The position numbers were made by a program, and so were the translations under genes. The notes beneath the pieces were generated by a model. It worked only from the letters and a program-made list of their open reading frames with translations, was not told the DNA's origin and searched no databases. A stretch of DNA of 64,000 nucleotides from Lachnospiraceae bacterium. GTDB lineage: Bacteria > Bacillota > Clostridia > Lachnospirales > Lachnospiraceae. Below, piece by piece: positions 8,828 through 16,776 of the stretch. The DNA lies in contig JAFRIW010000005.1 of the NCBI GenBank assembly GCA_017432565.1, positions 30,949 to 94,948 of the forward strand, given 5' to 3'. The stretch's first letter is position 1. Each line of letters begins with the position of its first letter.

Positions 8828-9355
8828 TCAGACTTCCGGCTCAATCAGTCCGTAGGTGTTGCCTTTTCTCTTGTAAACCACGTTGATCTGCTCTGTCTCG
8901 GCGTTCAGGAACACGTAAAAGCTGTGTCCTAAAAGCTCCATCTGTACGCAGGCATCCTCGGGATACATCGGCTTCATGTCAAACTGCTTCGAGCGGACAA
9001 TTCTGATCTCCTCGTCGTCCATATAGTCGGCATCCATGTAAGCATCCTGGAAGCTGCCGCCGGACTGATGGCGATCAATGATCTTATTCTTATATTTCTT
9101 CAGCTGGCGCTCGATCACTTCCTCTACAAGGTCAATGGAGACATACATGTCATTGCTGACCTGCTCGGAGCGGATGATCTTGCCCTTGACCGGAATTGTC
9201 ACTTCAATTTTGTGCCGGTCTTTGATGGTGCTGAGCGTCACATGTGCTTCCGTGTCCTGGTTGAAAAACTTGTCCAGTTTGCTCAGCTTGTCTTTGACTG
9301 CGCTCTCCAGCGCAGGTGTTACAGACATATTCTTTCCAACGATTATAAATCTCAT
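8828..9355 (-). CDS. hpf: Ribosome hibernation-promoting factor, long form
   Basis: A 175-residue protein of the long HPF class: N-terminal S30AE domain (about 1-100, MRFIIVGKNMSVTPALESAVKDKL) that binds the decoding centre, and a C-terminal dimerisation domain (about 115-175, containing RSKQFDMKPMYPEDACVQME) which pairs two 70S ribosomes into inactive 100S particles. AAAGGA precedes the ATG. It has its own promoter (9415-9443) and a strong terminator, so it is monocistronic. Length and domains are normal for Bacillota. Confidence 0.96.
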   Translation of the reverse strand: MRFIIVGKNMSVTPALESAVKDKLSKLDKFFNQDTEAHVTLSTIKDRHKIEVTIPVKGKIIRSEQVSNDMYVSIDLVEEVIERQLKKYKNKIIDRHQSGGSFQDAYMDADYMDDEEIRIVRSKQFDMKPMYPEDACVQMELLGHSFYVFLNAETEQINVVYKRKGNTYGLIEPEV

Positions 9356-9414
9356 AACGCTGTCCTTTCCGGGAAACAGTAACCCCCCTGTTCCCCTTCT
9401 TTTTTATACCTAAC

Positions 9415-9443
9415 AGTATAGCAGAACAGACGTCAGTTGAAAA
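9415..9443 (-). promoter_or_regulatory. Probable hpf promoter
   Basis: TTTTCA (9443-9438), 17 bp, TATACT (9420-9415) on the minus strand. The -35 box overlaps the last codons of the upstream NlpC/P60 gene. No terminator for that gene was found between, so hpf may also receive read-through. Confidence 0.5.
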
Positions 9444-11136
9444 TCCTCCGGATGGCGACAATCGGTCTGTAAGTTGCATTTCCGGTGGTAATGCCGGTCC
9501 TCGGATTGCTCGCGTGGACAATCTGTCCGCCTCCCATGTAGATACCGACATGGCCGTTGTAGCAGATCAGATCGCCGGGTCTTGCCTCGGCCAGGCTTGC
9601 AACCGCGGTACCGCAGCTTCTCTGGGAAGCGTCGTAGTGCGGCAGGCTCACGCCGAAGTGTGCATAGACGGACATTGTGAAGCCCGAGCAGTCTGTTCCG
9701 TTTGTCAGACTCGATCCGCCCCATACGTACGGATTGCCGATGAACTGGCACGCGTAGTTGACGACTTCCTGACCCTTTCCGGATCCGCCGGCACCCGCGC
9801 CCGCAGCTGCCGCCGCTTCCGCCGCCTGATCGTAGCTCGCCTTCGCGGCATCCGCCGCCTCCTGTGCTCTCTGAGCCTCCGCCTGGAGACGTTCGCGCTC
9901 GGCCGCTGTCCTTGCCGCCTCCGCTTCTCTCTTCTTGCGGTCGGCCTCCGCCTGGGCCTTCTGTGCCTTGATCTTCTCTTCCTCCGCGCGGCGCGCTTCG
10001 GCGATCTCGGCCTCTTCCTGTGCCTTGGACTTGGCCTCCGGGAAGAAGACATCGACGTCGGCGTAGTCCGAAGAAATATAGCCTTCGCCATCCGGTGTGT
10101 CGACCTTCAGCCAGCCTGCGAGTTCCTCAAGAATATTCAGTTCTTCACCCATGCCGATCAGGGTGATAACGTCGGAATCCAGATCCGGTGCGACACGGAC
10201 ACGGAGTGTCTCGGTGTTGACCGTCGCACGGTATTCTTCCACTTCCGCAGCGAGTTCATGCGCGTACTGTCCGGTCGCGACATACTCCGCCTTGATATAG
10301 CCGACGACTTCGCCGGAGGAAATCTTCATCCAGCCGAAATCATCGGGCTCGGACAAAACCTTGGCGACGCCGTTCGCGTAGAGCTTGCCGACGATCTCGC
10401 TGTCTGTGCTGGGTTCTGAACGGATATTGATGAAATCACTGACCAGCGCGACGCACAGCTCTTCTTCCGCGACAGCAGCTTCCGCCTCGGCGCGCTTGGC
10501 GCCCAGCTCTTCTTCCGCCTTCGCACGTTCAGCGGCCTTCGCGGCCTCTTCGTCCGCCCTGCGCATTTCTTCCACTGTCACGCCGGCGTCTTCCGCGCGC
10601 TGTGCGAGGACAACTTCTTCCTTGGCAATTGACACGGCCTCCTCGGTCGTGGCGCCTTCCGGCGCAGATTCCACGGCCTTCGCGACCGCAACGACTTCCT
10701 TCGAATAGCTGTCGTCGATCTCACGTCCCGCTGCCGCCGCAGTCTCCTCGATGAGGATCGCGGTCTGGCTGACCGTCACGTCCGCCTCGCGCTGCTGCTT
10801 TTTCGTCAGCGCGGTGTCGACGATCTCCGTGACCTCCGGAACTTCGACCGCGGAGCCGGATTTTGTCTGCTGCGCAGACTTGTCCTGCTTCTTCTCATCC
10901 GATGTCTTCGCGGCATCACCCTTCCGGGTCCGGATCATTCCGCTGGCAGTCAGATAGTCCTCCACATCCTTCACGGATGCGCGGGTATCAGGCTGTGAAA
11001 GAGCATAAGAAAGACCGGCTGTGGGAAGGGAAAGACCGCCGCCTTCCGCCCTCACAGCCCGTACGCAGCCCGGCAGCAGAACAAAAAGGGCTGCTGCAGG
11101 GATCAGAGTTTTCAGGAAAAATTTATTCATTCGCAA
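9433..11136 (-). CDS. Secreted NlpC/P60 peptidoglycan endopeptidase with two SH3 domains
   Basis: A 567-residue exported cell-wall hydrolase. N-terminal signal peptide (LIPAAALFVLLPGC, perhaps a lipobox but with an unusual Pro), an acidic helical region (about 80-225) rich in E/A/K, two bacterial SH3 domains (about 228-285 and 300-362: DFINIRSEPSTDSEIVG, ETLRVRVAPDLDSDVI), a long coiled coil (370-445), a Gly/Ala linker and the C-terminal NlpC/P60 domain with Cys483 (TDCSGF), His529 (GHVGIY) and His541 (IVHAS). Such enzymes cut within the peptide stem, usually D-Glu to meso-Dap. The coiled-coil plus SH3 layout suggests a divisome-associated separation hydrolase (inference). A strong TTGACA/TATAGT promoter precedes it. 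Confidence 0.93.
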   Translation of the reverse strand: MRMNKFFLKTLIPAAALFVLLPGCVRAVRAEGGGLSLPTAGLSYALSQPDTRASVKDVEDYLTASGMIRTRKGDAAKTSDEKKQDKSAQQTKSGSAVEVPEVTEIVDTALTKKQQREADVTVSQTAILIEETAAAAGREIDDSYSKEVVAVAKAVESAPEGATTEEAVSIAKEEVVLAQRAEDAGVTVEEMRRADEEAAKAAERAKAEEELGAKRAEAEAAVAEEELCVALVSDFINIRSEPSTDSEIVGKLYANGVAKVLSEPDDFGWMKISSGEVVGYIKAEYVATGQYAHELAAEVEEYRATVNTETLRVRVAPDLDSDVITLIGMGEELNILEELAGWLKVDTPDGEGYISSDYADVDVFFPEAKSKAQEEAEIAEARRAEEEKIKAQKAQAEADRKKREAEAARTAAERERLQAEAQRAQEAADAAKASYDQAAEAAAAAGAGAGGSGKGQEVVNYACQFIGNPYVWGGSSLTNGTDCSGFTMSVYAHFGVSLPHYDASQRSCGTAVASLAEARPGDLICYNGHVGIYMGGGQIVHASNPRTGITTGNATYRPIVAIRRIFN

Positions 11137-11189
11137 TCAACAATCCCGCCAAAAGGCGCATGAAATATTTCGAAATTTTTACGAAAGTA

Positions 11190-11218
11190 ACTATATCAGC
11201 CAGGGGATAAAGTGTCAA
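11190..11218 (-). promoter_or_regulatory. Promoter of the NlpC/P60 gene
   Basis: TTGACA (11218-11213), 17 bp, TATAGT (11195-11190) on the minus strand, about 55 bp ahead of the gene start. Near-consensus. Confidence 0.75.
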
Positions 11219-11249
11219 CTTTCAGGCGGATGTGCTAAACTGATACTGC

Positions 11250-11855
11250 ATGAAAAAGATGAAGTTTCTGCCGCTCGTCGGCAACGGTACATACGGATTT
11301 TCAGTGGCGTCGGAGCTTCCGGAGGAGGCGCCGGTTTCTTTGGTGACCCTTCCGCACCTGCCGGTCTCGTTCGCCGTGACGACCGACTATATGGAAGAGG
11401 CCAAAAATCACTGCGCCGCAGTGACGGCCACCAATCTCTCCCTGATCCTCTCGCCGCCGGCCAACGCGCGCACGGCGGAGCTTCTGCGCGAAATCTCGCA
11501 CCGGTCCTTCACGTCCATTCACAGCAGGATCGGAAACGGTCCGATCCTGAACCTTGAGAAGCGCATCACACGCTACTACCGGGACACCGGGATTCCGATC
11601 CGCTGCAGGAAGCTGAAAAATGTTGAAGACATACCGGCTGTGCTCTCAAAGGGGCATCCGGCCGCACTGCTCCTCGGCGACTCCCTGTTCCGGTGGCACT
11701 GGGTCACCGTGATCGGCTCGCTGACGTATCCGGACGGAACCGTCCTGGAGATTGCCGACAGCTGGCACCGCAGGCCCCGGTACTATCGCCCGAATTACGG
11801 AAGCCGCGTTCTGGGCATTCTTGAATTCTATATTCCCGAAGAAAAGTCCCGGTAA
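11250..11855 (+). CDS. C39-like cysteine peptidase-fold protein, cytoplasmic
   Basis: A 201-residue protein of uncertain role. It keeps the spacing and motifs of C39-type papain-fold proteins: Cys55 in NHCAAVTATNL, His150 in RWHWVTVIGS and Asp170 in IADSWHRRP. There is no signal peptide and no ABC transporter nearby, so it is not a bacteriocin-processing C39 domain; similar small stand-alone proteins occur in Lachnospiraceae without known substrates (recollection). It is a single plus-strand gene between minus-strand operons, and its 3' end overlaps the convergent NUDIX gene by 28 bp. The catalytic triad call rests on motif shape only. Confidence 0.7.
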   Translation: MKKMKFLPLVGNGTYGFSVASELPEEAPVSLVTLPHLPVSFAVTTDYMEEAKNHCAAVTATNLSLILSPPANARTAELLREISHRSFTSIHSRIGNGPILNLEKRITRYYRDTGIPIRCRKLKNVEDIPAVLSKGHPAALLLGDSLFRWHWVTVIGSLTYPDGTVLEIADSWHRRPRYYRPNYGSRVLGILEFYIPEEKSR

Positions 11856-12340
11856 TCCTGACCGTCCAGCACCGCCAGGAGCAGCGTCCCGTCCGCATCG
11901 TATTCCAGCTTCAGGGAGAAAAACGGTGCGCCGCTGCGGATCAGGTCGAAAAAGATCAGATCGCCCTTCCACAGGTTCAGGTCCTTCATCTTCTCTTCTT
12001 CCACCCAGACCAGATCGCCCTCGAGGCTCTCCGGTTCACAGCGCTTTACGAATTCTTCCGAGGTGAACAGCATCATGTACTCCGTCAGCTGTTCTTCTCC
12101 GCGGACGATAAAGGTCACGATGCCGCGGAACTGCCACGAGAGAAGCTCATATCCCGTCTCCTCGCGCACCTCCCGCAGAAGGCACTCCTCCGGGCTCTCC
12201 GAAGCCTCAAAATGTCCGCCGACGCCGATCCATTTATCCCTGTTGACATCCTTCTTTTTCCGGGTGCGGTGCAGCATCAGGACCTTTCCGTCCTGTTTCA
12301 GATAACAGAGTGTGGTCAGATTCGATTTGTGTTCAGCCAT
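11828..12340 (-). CDS. NUDIX hydrolase (MutT-like)
   Basis: A 170-residue NUDIX protein. The box G-x5-E-x7-REV-x-EE-x-GY is complete at residues 42-64 (GHFEASE ... REVREETGY). The opening TTLCYLKQDGKVLMLHR and the pyrophosphohydrolase core resemble the 8-oxo-dGTP diphosphatase branch, so cleaning of oxidised nucleotides is a fair guess, but NUDIX substrates cannot be fixed from sequence. Last gene of a minus-strand operon, 6 bp after acylphosphatase; it ends inside the convergent C39-like gene. Confidence 0.9.
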   Translation of the reverse strand: MAEHKSNLTTLCYLKQDGKVLMLHRTRKKKDVNRDKWIGVGGHFEASESPEECLLREVREETGYELLSWQFRGIVTFIVRGEEQLTEYMMLFTSEEFVKRCEPESLEGDLVWVEEEKMKDLNLWKGDLIFFDLIRSGAPFFSLKLEYDADGTLLLAVLDGQDYRDFSSGI

Positions 12341-12346
12341 TGCCCG

Positions 12347-12619
12347 TTAATAACCTCTGACGCGGAATCGGCGCTCGTCCTCCACCACGTCCATCTCCGT
12401 CTCCTCCGCATAATCGATGCGGACAAAAGAGCCCTCCTCCACGGCGGGAAGGAACTTCTCCACCTGGAGCCGGGGGCCCTGTATCTCAATCTGTACGCTG
12501 CCGTCCCAGAGATTTTCCACCCAACCGGTCAGCCCCAGTTCTTTAGCGGCATAGCTTGCGCGGTAGCGGAAGCCGACACCCTGAACTTGTCCGAAAACGC
12601 GGATCGATTTGCGGATCAT
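12347..12619 (-). CDS. acyP: Acylphosphatase
   Basis: A 90-residue acylphosphatase hydrolysing acyl phosphates such as 1,3-bisphosphoglycerate or acetyl phosphate. The catalytic Arg18 in GQVQGVGFRYR and Asn36 in GWVENLWDGSVQIE are present. The ATG at 12619 overlaps the stop of the upstream glycerophosphodiesterase gene in an ATGA junction, so the two are translationally coupled. The longer frame from 12694 lies within the upstream gene and is rejected. Confidence 0.93.
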   Translation of the reverse strand: MIRKSIRVFGQVQGVGFRYRASYAAKELGLTGWVENLWDGSVQIEIQGPRLQVEKFLPAVEEGSFVRIDYAEETEMDVVEDERRFRVRGY

Positions 12620-13353
12620 GCAAATTCCCCTGCGATCTGCCGCGCCCTGTCGGGATAATTGGTGATGACCGCTTCGACGCCCATCTCCATGCACATCCGC
12701 AGATGCTCCGGCTCGTTGACGGTCCAGACATGGGTCTCAAGGCCGTATTCATGCGCCGTGCGGACAAAATCCGGGTCCTGCAGGTGATAGAGCGCCGGAT
12801 GCAGTGCTTCCACACCCACAGTGTCCCGCGCATAGGGCGCTGCGCCGATCAGGACGTCTTCGTAAAGAAGTCCGGTCTTCACCGAAGGATTCAGGTCTTT
12901 CAGCTTCACCAGCGAGTAATGGTTGAAGGAGGAGTAGATCACGCGCTCCTCCATCCCCGTCTGCGCCGTCAGCTCAAGCACCTTCTCCTCGATCTGCGGG
13001 TACCAGATGATGCTCGACTTGATCTCTACATTGATATTCAGCCCGGTCGGCCGGATCAGCTCGTAGACTTCCCGCAGGGTCGGAATTTCCGTCTTTCCGA
13101 ACCCCACCGGATGCGGGAGGCTGACATTCAGTTCCTTCAGCTCCCGGAGCGTGAGATCCTTCACCCACGCCTTATTTCCGGAGACGCGATCTGTCGTTTC
13201 ATCGTGAATGACCACAAGTTCGCCGTCACGCGAGAGCTGTACGTCCAGCTCGATCGCGTCCGCACCCTGCTCCGCCGCCAGTGCGAAGCTCTCCAGTGTA
13301 TTTTCCGGCGCGTAGCCCGACGCGCCTCTGTGTGCCCATACCTGTACTGCCAT
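12616..13353 (-). CDS. Glycerophosphodiester phosphodiesterase
   Basis: A 245-residue GDPD enzyme that splits glycerophosphodiesters, the deacylated remains of phospholipids, to glycerol-3-phosphate and an alcohol. The signature AHRGASGYAPENTLESF (His8, Glu17) and ELDVQLSRDGELVVIHD (metal ligands and second catalytic His) are intact, and VNEP...GVEAVITNYPD closes the barrel. There is no signal peptide, so it acts in the cytoplasm. It starts 4 bp after the MFS transporter gene, which may import its substrate (inference). Confidence 0.95.
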   Translation of the reverse strand: MAVQVWAHRGASGYAPENTLESFALAAEQGADAIELDVQLSRDGELVVIHDETTDRVSGNKAWVKDLTLRELKELNVSLPHPVGFGKTEIPTLREVYELIRPTGLNINVEIKSSIIWYPQIEEKVLELTAQTGMEERVIYSSFNHYSLVKLKDLNPSVKTGLLYEDVLIGAAPYARDTVGVEALHPALYHLQDPDFVRTAHEYGLETHVWTVNEPEHLRMCMEMGVEAVITNYPDRARQIAGEFA

Positions 13354-13357
13354 GAAC

Positions 13358-14593
13358 TTATCCTTTCTTAGCTGCCACGGACATGCGGAATGCGAAGATA
13401 CCGATCAGGAAGAAGATCGCAATGGCGCCGACGCCGTAATTGATATTGCCGGTCACCTGGGAGACAAGGCCCATGACGGTCGTGCCGACGACGGATGCGC
13501 CCTTTCCGCAGATGTCATAGAAACCGAAGTACTCTCCGGATTTTTCCGGCGGAATAATTTTGGCAAAATAAGACCGCGACAGGGCCTGGATGCCGCCCTG
13601 GAACATGCCGACCGCGATGGCCAGGACCCAGAACTGCCAGGCACTGGTCATGAAGAAGGCAAATACCGCGATGCAGAAGTAAGCGGCGATGCAGACCGTG
13701 ATCAGCATCGAGCTCTCCTTCGTGCGGGAGAGGCGTCCCATGATAATGGCGCTCGGGAAGGCCACGAACTGCGTGACCAGAAGGGCGAGGAGCATGTCGG
13801 TCGAGCCGAGGCCCAGCGCGGAGCCATAGGCTGTCGACATGTCGATGATGGTATAGACGCCGTCAATGTAGAAGAAGAACGCAAGCAGGAACAGCAGGAC
13901 CTTCTTGTCCTTCGCGATGTCCTTCAGGGTCTTCCACAGCTGCTTCCAGATGTTTTCTTCCTGCCGGCTCTCGTCTATGAAGTACTTCTGCTCATAGGAG
14001 CGCAGGATCGGAAGGGAGACGGCAAACCACCAGACGGCGGTGATGACGAAGGACATCGAGAGCGCGGTCATCTGGGAAATGCCGATTTTGTCATATAAGA
14101 GGACCATCACCAGGCAGAGGATGAACGGAATGCAGCTGCCGATATAGCCCCAGGCGTAGCCCTGCGCGGAGACATCGTCCATGCGGTTCTCGGTCGTGAT
14201 GTCGTTGATGGTGGAGTCGTAGATGACCAGGCTGACGGAGTAGATGGTCTTGACGATGCAGAACACGATCAGGAATGTCAGCCACTGGCGCACAAAGCCG
14301 AGCATCAGGCAGCCGATGGAGCCGAGTATGATCGTCGCGGCAAAGAAGGTTTTCTTGCGCTTGTTCTTGTCAGCCGCCGCGCCCATAATCGGGCCCAGGA
14401 GCGCCACAATCAGCGTCGAGATCGAGATCGTGTAGCCCCAGTAGGCGAGGTAGTCGACCTCCGCGATCCCGGCATCGCCGGCGAGCGCGTGAAAATAGAT
14501 CGGGATCAGCGTGGAGACCAGCATCGTAAAAGCCGAGTTGGCCACGTCGTATAGAACCCATTTCTTCTCAAGAGACGTCAGTTTGAATTTCAT
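13358..14593 (-). CDS. MFS transporter of the UMF1/Atg22-like family
   Basis: A 411-residue membrane protein with about 12 predicted segments. The opening KKWVLYDVANSAFTMLVSTLIPIYF is the hallmark of the UMF1 (Atg22-like) branch of the major facilitator superfamily. Substrates for bacterial members are mostly unknown. It stands between a phospholipase C-type gene and a glycerophosphodiesterase, so uptake of a glycerophosphodiester or another lipid breakdown product is a reasonable but untested guess. GGAAGG precedes the ATG. Confidence 0.85.
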   Translation of the reverse strand: MKFKLTSLEKKWVLYDVANSAFTMLVSTLIPIYFHALAGDAGIAEVDYLAYWGYTISISTLIVALLGPIMGAAADKNKRKKTFFAATIILGSIGCLMLGFVRQWLTFLIVFCIVKTIYSVSLVIYDSTINDITTENRMDDVSAQGYAWGYIGSCIPFILCLVMVLLYDKIGISQMTALSMSFVITAVWWFAVSLPILRSYEQKYFIDESRQEENIWKQLWKTLKDIAKDKKVLLFLLAFFFYIDGVYTIIDMSTAYGSALGLGSTDMLLALLVTQFVAFPSAIIMGRLSRTKESSMLITVCIAAYFCIAVFAFFMTSAWQFWVLAIAVGMFQGGIQALSRSYFAKIIPPEKSGEYFGFYDICGKGASVVGTTVMGLVSQVTGNINYGVGAIAIFFLIGIFAFRMSVAAKKG

Positions 14594-14642
14594 CTTACCT
14601 TCCCCCTTTTGCTTTTACAGCGCACTGCGCGCTGTCGGTGCT

Positions 14643-15518
14643 TTATTTCTCTTCGCCGGAAGTGATCCCGGCCTCTGCCCATCTGCGCCGGTAGTCCGAC
14701 TCATAATTCATCTCATAGAGCGGGTCCCAGGCAATGCGTCCCTCCGCGCTGTCCCGGAAATCCCGGATCAGCCGCACGGCCTCCGGGATGGCCTCTTCAT
14801 AGTGCCTGCGGAGAACCGGCAGGACCTCCCGGCAGGCGGGATCCTCCTCATAGCCGATCACATGCCCGCGCAGCTCTTCGTATTTGCCCGCCGCCTTCAT
14901 CCCGCTGAAGATGATAAAGCGTTTTCCCTTTCCCGGTGCAGTCAGGATGTGATTGAACCGGATGAAAGACCGGATCGCCGCCTTCATCTGCTTCATCGTA
15001 AAGCCGTCTTCCCCGCTTCCGCCGAGATTCATGCCGGAATAAAATGCCGCGATGACCTGCGCGTCTTCCGGATCCGGATGCAGATTTTCAACGAGGTCCG
15101 CGCGGACCGGATCCTTTCCGTCCTCCAGAAGCAGCGCCCGGTCCAGCTCGCCCTCAATAACCGAATGTGCGGCGCCATGCGTTCTCGTGTAATCGAAGAC
15201 GTCAAAGTGGCAGGCCCGGTCCAGGGCAAAATGGCAGATGGAGCCGTATGTATAAGCCAGGTACGGCAGCGCCCAGTCGTGTTCAGCCGCGACCTGTGCG
15301 GCATGGACGGCGAAGTCCAGTCCCGGACGTTGGTGAACCGCATTGCCGATGCGCGACACCTGTCCCGGATTCAGCGGTTTGTAATAAAAAAACAGATCAG
15401 GCCCCTGCAGTCCCAGGTGAAAAAGGCCCGGCGCCTGTTCTGCTGCTGCGCGCTCCCGCTCCGGGAGACGCCTTAGTACATCACATCCGAATCGTTCGTG
15501 CGCATACGTGCTCGGCAT
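14643..15518 (-). CDS. Zinc-dependent phospholipase C-family protein
   Basis: A 291-residue member of the zinc-dependent phospholipase C superfamily. The N-terminus MPSTYAHERFG with an early His, GLQGPDLFFYY, NAVHQ, YGSICHFALDRACH and the final helix WDPLYEMNYESDYRRRW match the small cytoplasmic clostridial form, whose role is poorly known. The His/Asp residues that would bind zinc are there, but there is no signal peptide, so an extracellular lecithinase role is doubtful. AAGGAG precedes the ATG just past the terminator T-run of the upstream operon. It leads an apparent operon with the MFS, GDPD, acylphosphatase and NUDIX genes. Confidence 0.8.
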   Translation of the reverse strand: MPSTYAHERFGCDVLRRLPERERAAAEQAPGLFHLGLQGPDLFFYYKPLNPGQVSRIGNAVHQRPGLDFAVHAAQVAAEHDWALPYLAYTYGSICHFALDRACHFDVFDYTRTHGAAHSVIEGELDRALLLEDGKDPVRADLVENLHPDPEDAQVIAAFYSGMNLGGSGEDGFTMKQMKAAIRSFIRFNHILTAPGKGKRFIIFSGMKAAGKYEELRGHVIGYEEDPACREVLPVLRRHYEEAIPEAVRLIRDFRDSAEGRIAWDPLYEMNYESDYRRRWAEAGITSGEEK

Positions 15519-15534
15519 GATCTTAATTCTCCTT

Positions 15535-15564
15535 AAAAAAGCGGCTCCGGTCTCCCGGAACCGC
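15535..15564 (-). terminator. Terminator of the MmsA/MmsB sugar transporter operon
   Basis: Stem GCGGCTCCGG / CCGGAACCGC with loop TCTC; the one mismatch is a G-U pair in the minus-strand RNA, followed by six U. The hairpin also lies at the predicted transcription start of the phospholipase gene. Confidence 0.85.
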
Positions 15565-15571
15565 TCTTTAT

Positions 15572-15600
15572 ATTTTACATGACTGCAGATGTTTTGTCGA
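15572..15600 (-). promoter_or_regulatory. Promoter for the phospholipase operon
   Basis: TCGACA (15600-15595), 17 bp, TAAAAT (15577-15572) on the minus strand, between the end of the mmsB-like gene and its terminator. The predicted start near 15565 coincides with the first base of the terminator hairpin. Confidence 0.6.
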
Positions 15601-15618
15601 CAGGACGCCGCGGCAGGA

Positions 15619-16776
15619 TCATGACTTGCCGGTCTTGTGATTGGATACGACGTCGAAGACGACAGCGGTCAGAAGCACGGCGCCTTTGACCACGTACTGC
15701 CAGGAGTCGGACAGGCCGTAGATGGACATGCCCTGGTTGATAACGCCCAGCAGGATTGCACCGATCATGATGCCCGGAACGGTTCCGGATCCGCCGTATG
15801 CGGATGCACCGCCGATGAAGCAGGAAGCGATGGCGTCCATCTCATAGGAGGTTCCCATTGCACCGTCGACAGAGCCGATACGTGCACCCATCAGAAGGCC
15901 CGAGAGACCTGCCAGAAGGCTCATCAGGAAGTATGCCCAGAAGTAAACCTTACGGGGATCGATACCGGAAAGCTTGGTGGCTTTCTCATTGCCGCCGACC
16001 GCGTAGAAGTAACGGCCGAACACGGTGGAGCTGGTCACAAACGCGAAGATCAGGACGACTGCCAGGATCCAGATCAGCATGACCGGGATGCCTTTGTACT
16101 GCATCAGCTTGTAGGAATAAATGACGATCAGCAGATCGATGATCACCAGCTTCACAATCGCGCCGGTCTTCGATCCGGTGTCGTAACCGTTCTTCGCCTG
16201 ACGCGCACGGTTTGCCAGCGTCGCGAGAGTGATGACCACCGCGACGATGATGCCGACGATCAGTGCGGACACGCAGTGCTTGTTTTCATCGATTCCGGGG
16301 ATCTGAATATAGGAGGAGAACAGGTCCAGGAACTTCGAGTTCTGAATACTGATGGTTCTGGAATCCAGCACGACACGGGCAAGACCTCTCCAGAGGAACA
16401 TACCGGCCAGTGTGCAGATGAACGGCGGGATGTGGACAAAACCGATCAGGTAGCCCTGCCAGACACCGATGACGGCCGCCACGGTCAGTGCCGCAAGGAT
16501 TGCAAATCCGGCAGGAGCTCCGCTCTGCATCATTTTGGCTGCCAGTGCGCCGCACAGACACAGCGAAGCGCCGATCGACAGGTCGACGTTGCCGCCCGTC
16601 AGGATACACAGCAGCATGCCGCAGGCCATGACCAGCACATAGGCGTTCTGCAGAAGCAGGTTGGAAACGTTCTGCGCGTTGGTCAGTCTTCCGCCCGTCA
16701 GGATCGTGAAGAAAATAAAGACGACGACCAGCGCGATCACCATGGTGTACTTTTTCAGTAATGCTTTGACATTCAT
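15619..16776 (-). CDS. mmsB: Multiple-sugar ABC transporter permease (MmsB/XylH type)
   Basis: A 385-residue inner-membrane permease of the ribose/xylose/galactose class (branched BPD_transp_2 family), with about ten hydrophobic segments and the typical LTGGNVDLSIGASLCLCGALAAKM, PPFICTLAGMFLWRGLARV and MDAIASCFIGGASAYGGSGT motifs. It works with the MmsA ATPase, whose stop it overlaps by 4 bp (ATGA), and the ChvE-like binding protein. The neighbouring xylulokinase suggests pentoses such as D-xylose; galactose, glucose and arabinose are also taken by this family. Confidence 0.93.
   Translation of the reverse strand: MNVKALLKKYTMVIALVVVFIFFTILTGGRLTNAQNVSNLLLQNAYVLVMACGMLLCILTGGNVDLSIGASLCLCGALAAKMMQSGAPAGFAILAALTVAAVIGVWQGYLIGFVHIPPFICTLAGMFLWRGLARVVLDSRTISIQNSKFLDLFSSYIQIPGIDENKHCVSALIVGIIVAVVITLATLANRARQAKNGYDTGSKTGAIVKLVIIDLLIVIYSYKLMQYKGIPVMLIWILAVVLIFAFVTSSTVFGRYFYAVGGNEKATKLSGIDPRKVYFWAYFLMSLLAGLSGLLMGARIGSVDGAMGTSYEMDAIASCFIGGASAYGGSGTVPGIMIGAILLGVINQGMSIYGLSDSWQYVVKGAVLLTAVVFDVVSNHKTGKS

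Noticed and set aside
14625..14642. ACAGCGC/GCGCTGT inverted repeat between phospholipase and MFS genes as a terminator
   Set aside because: No U-tract on the minus strand; it is followed by purines.
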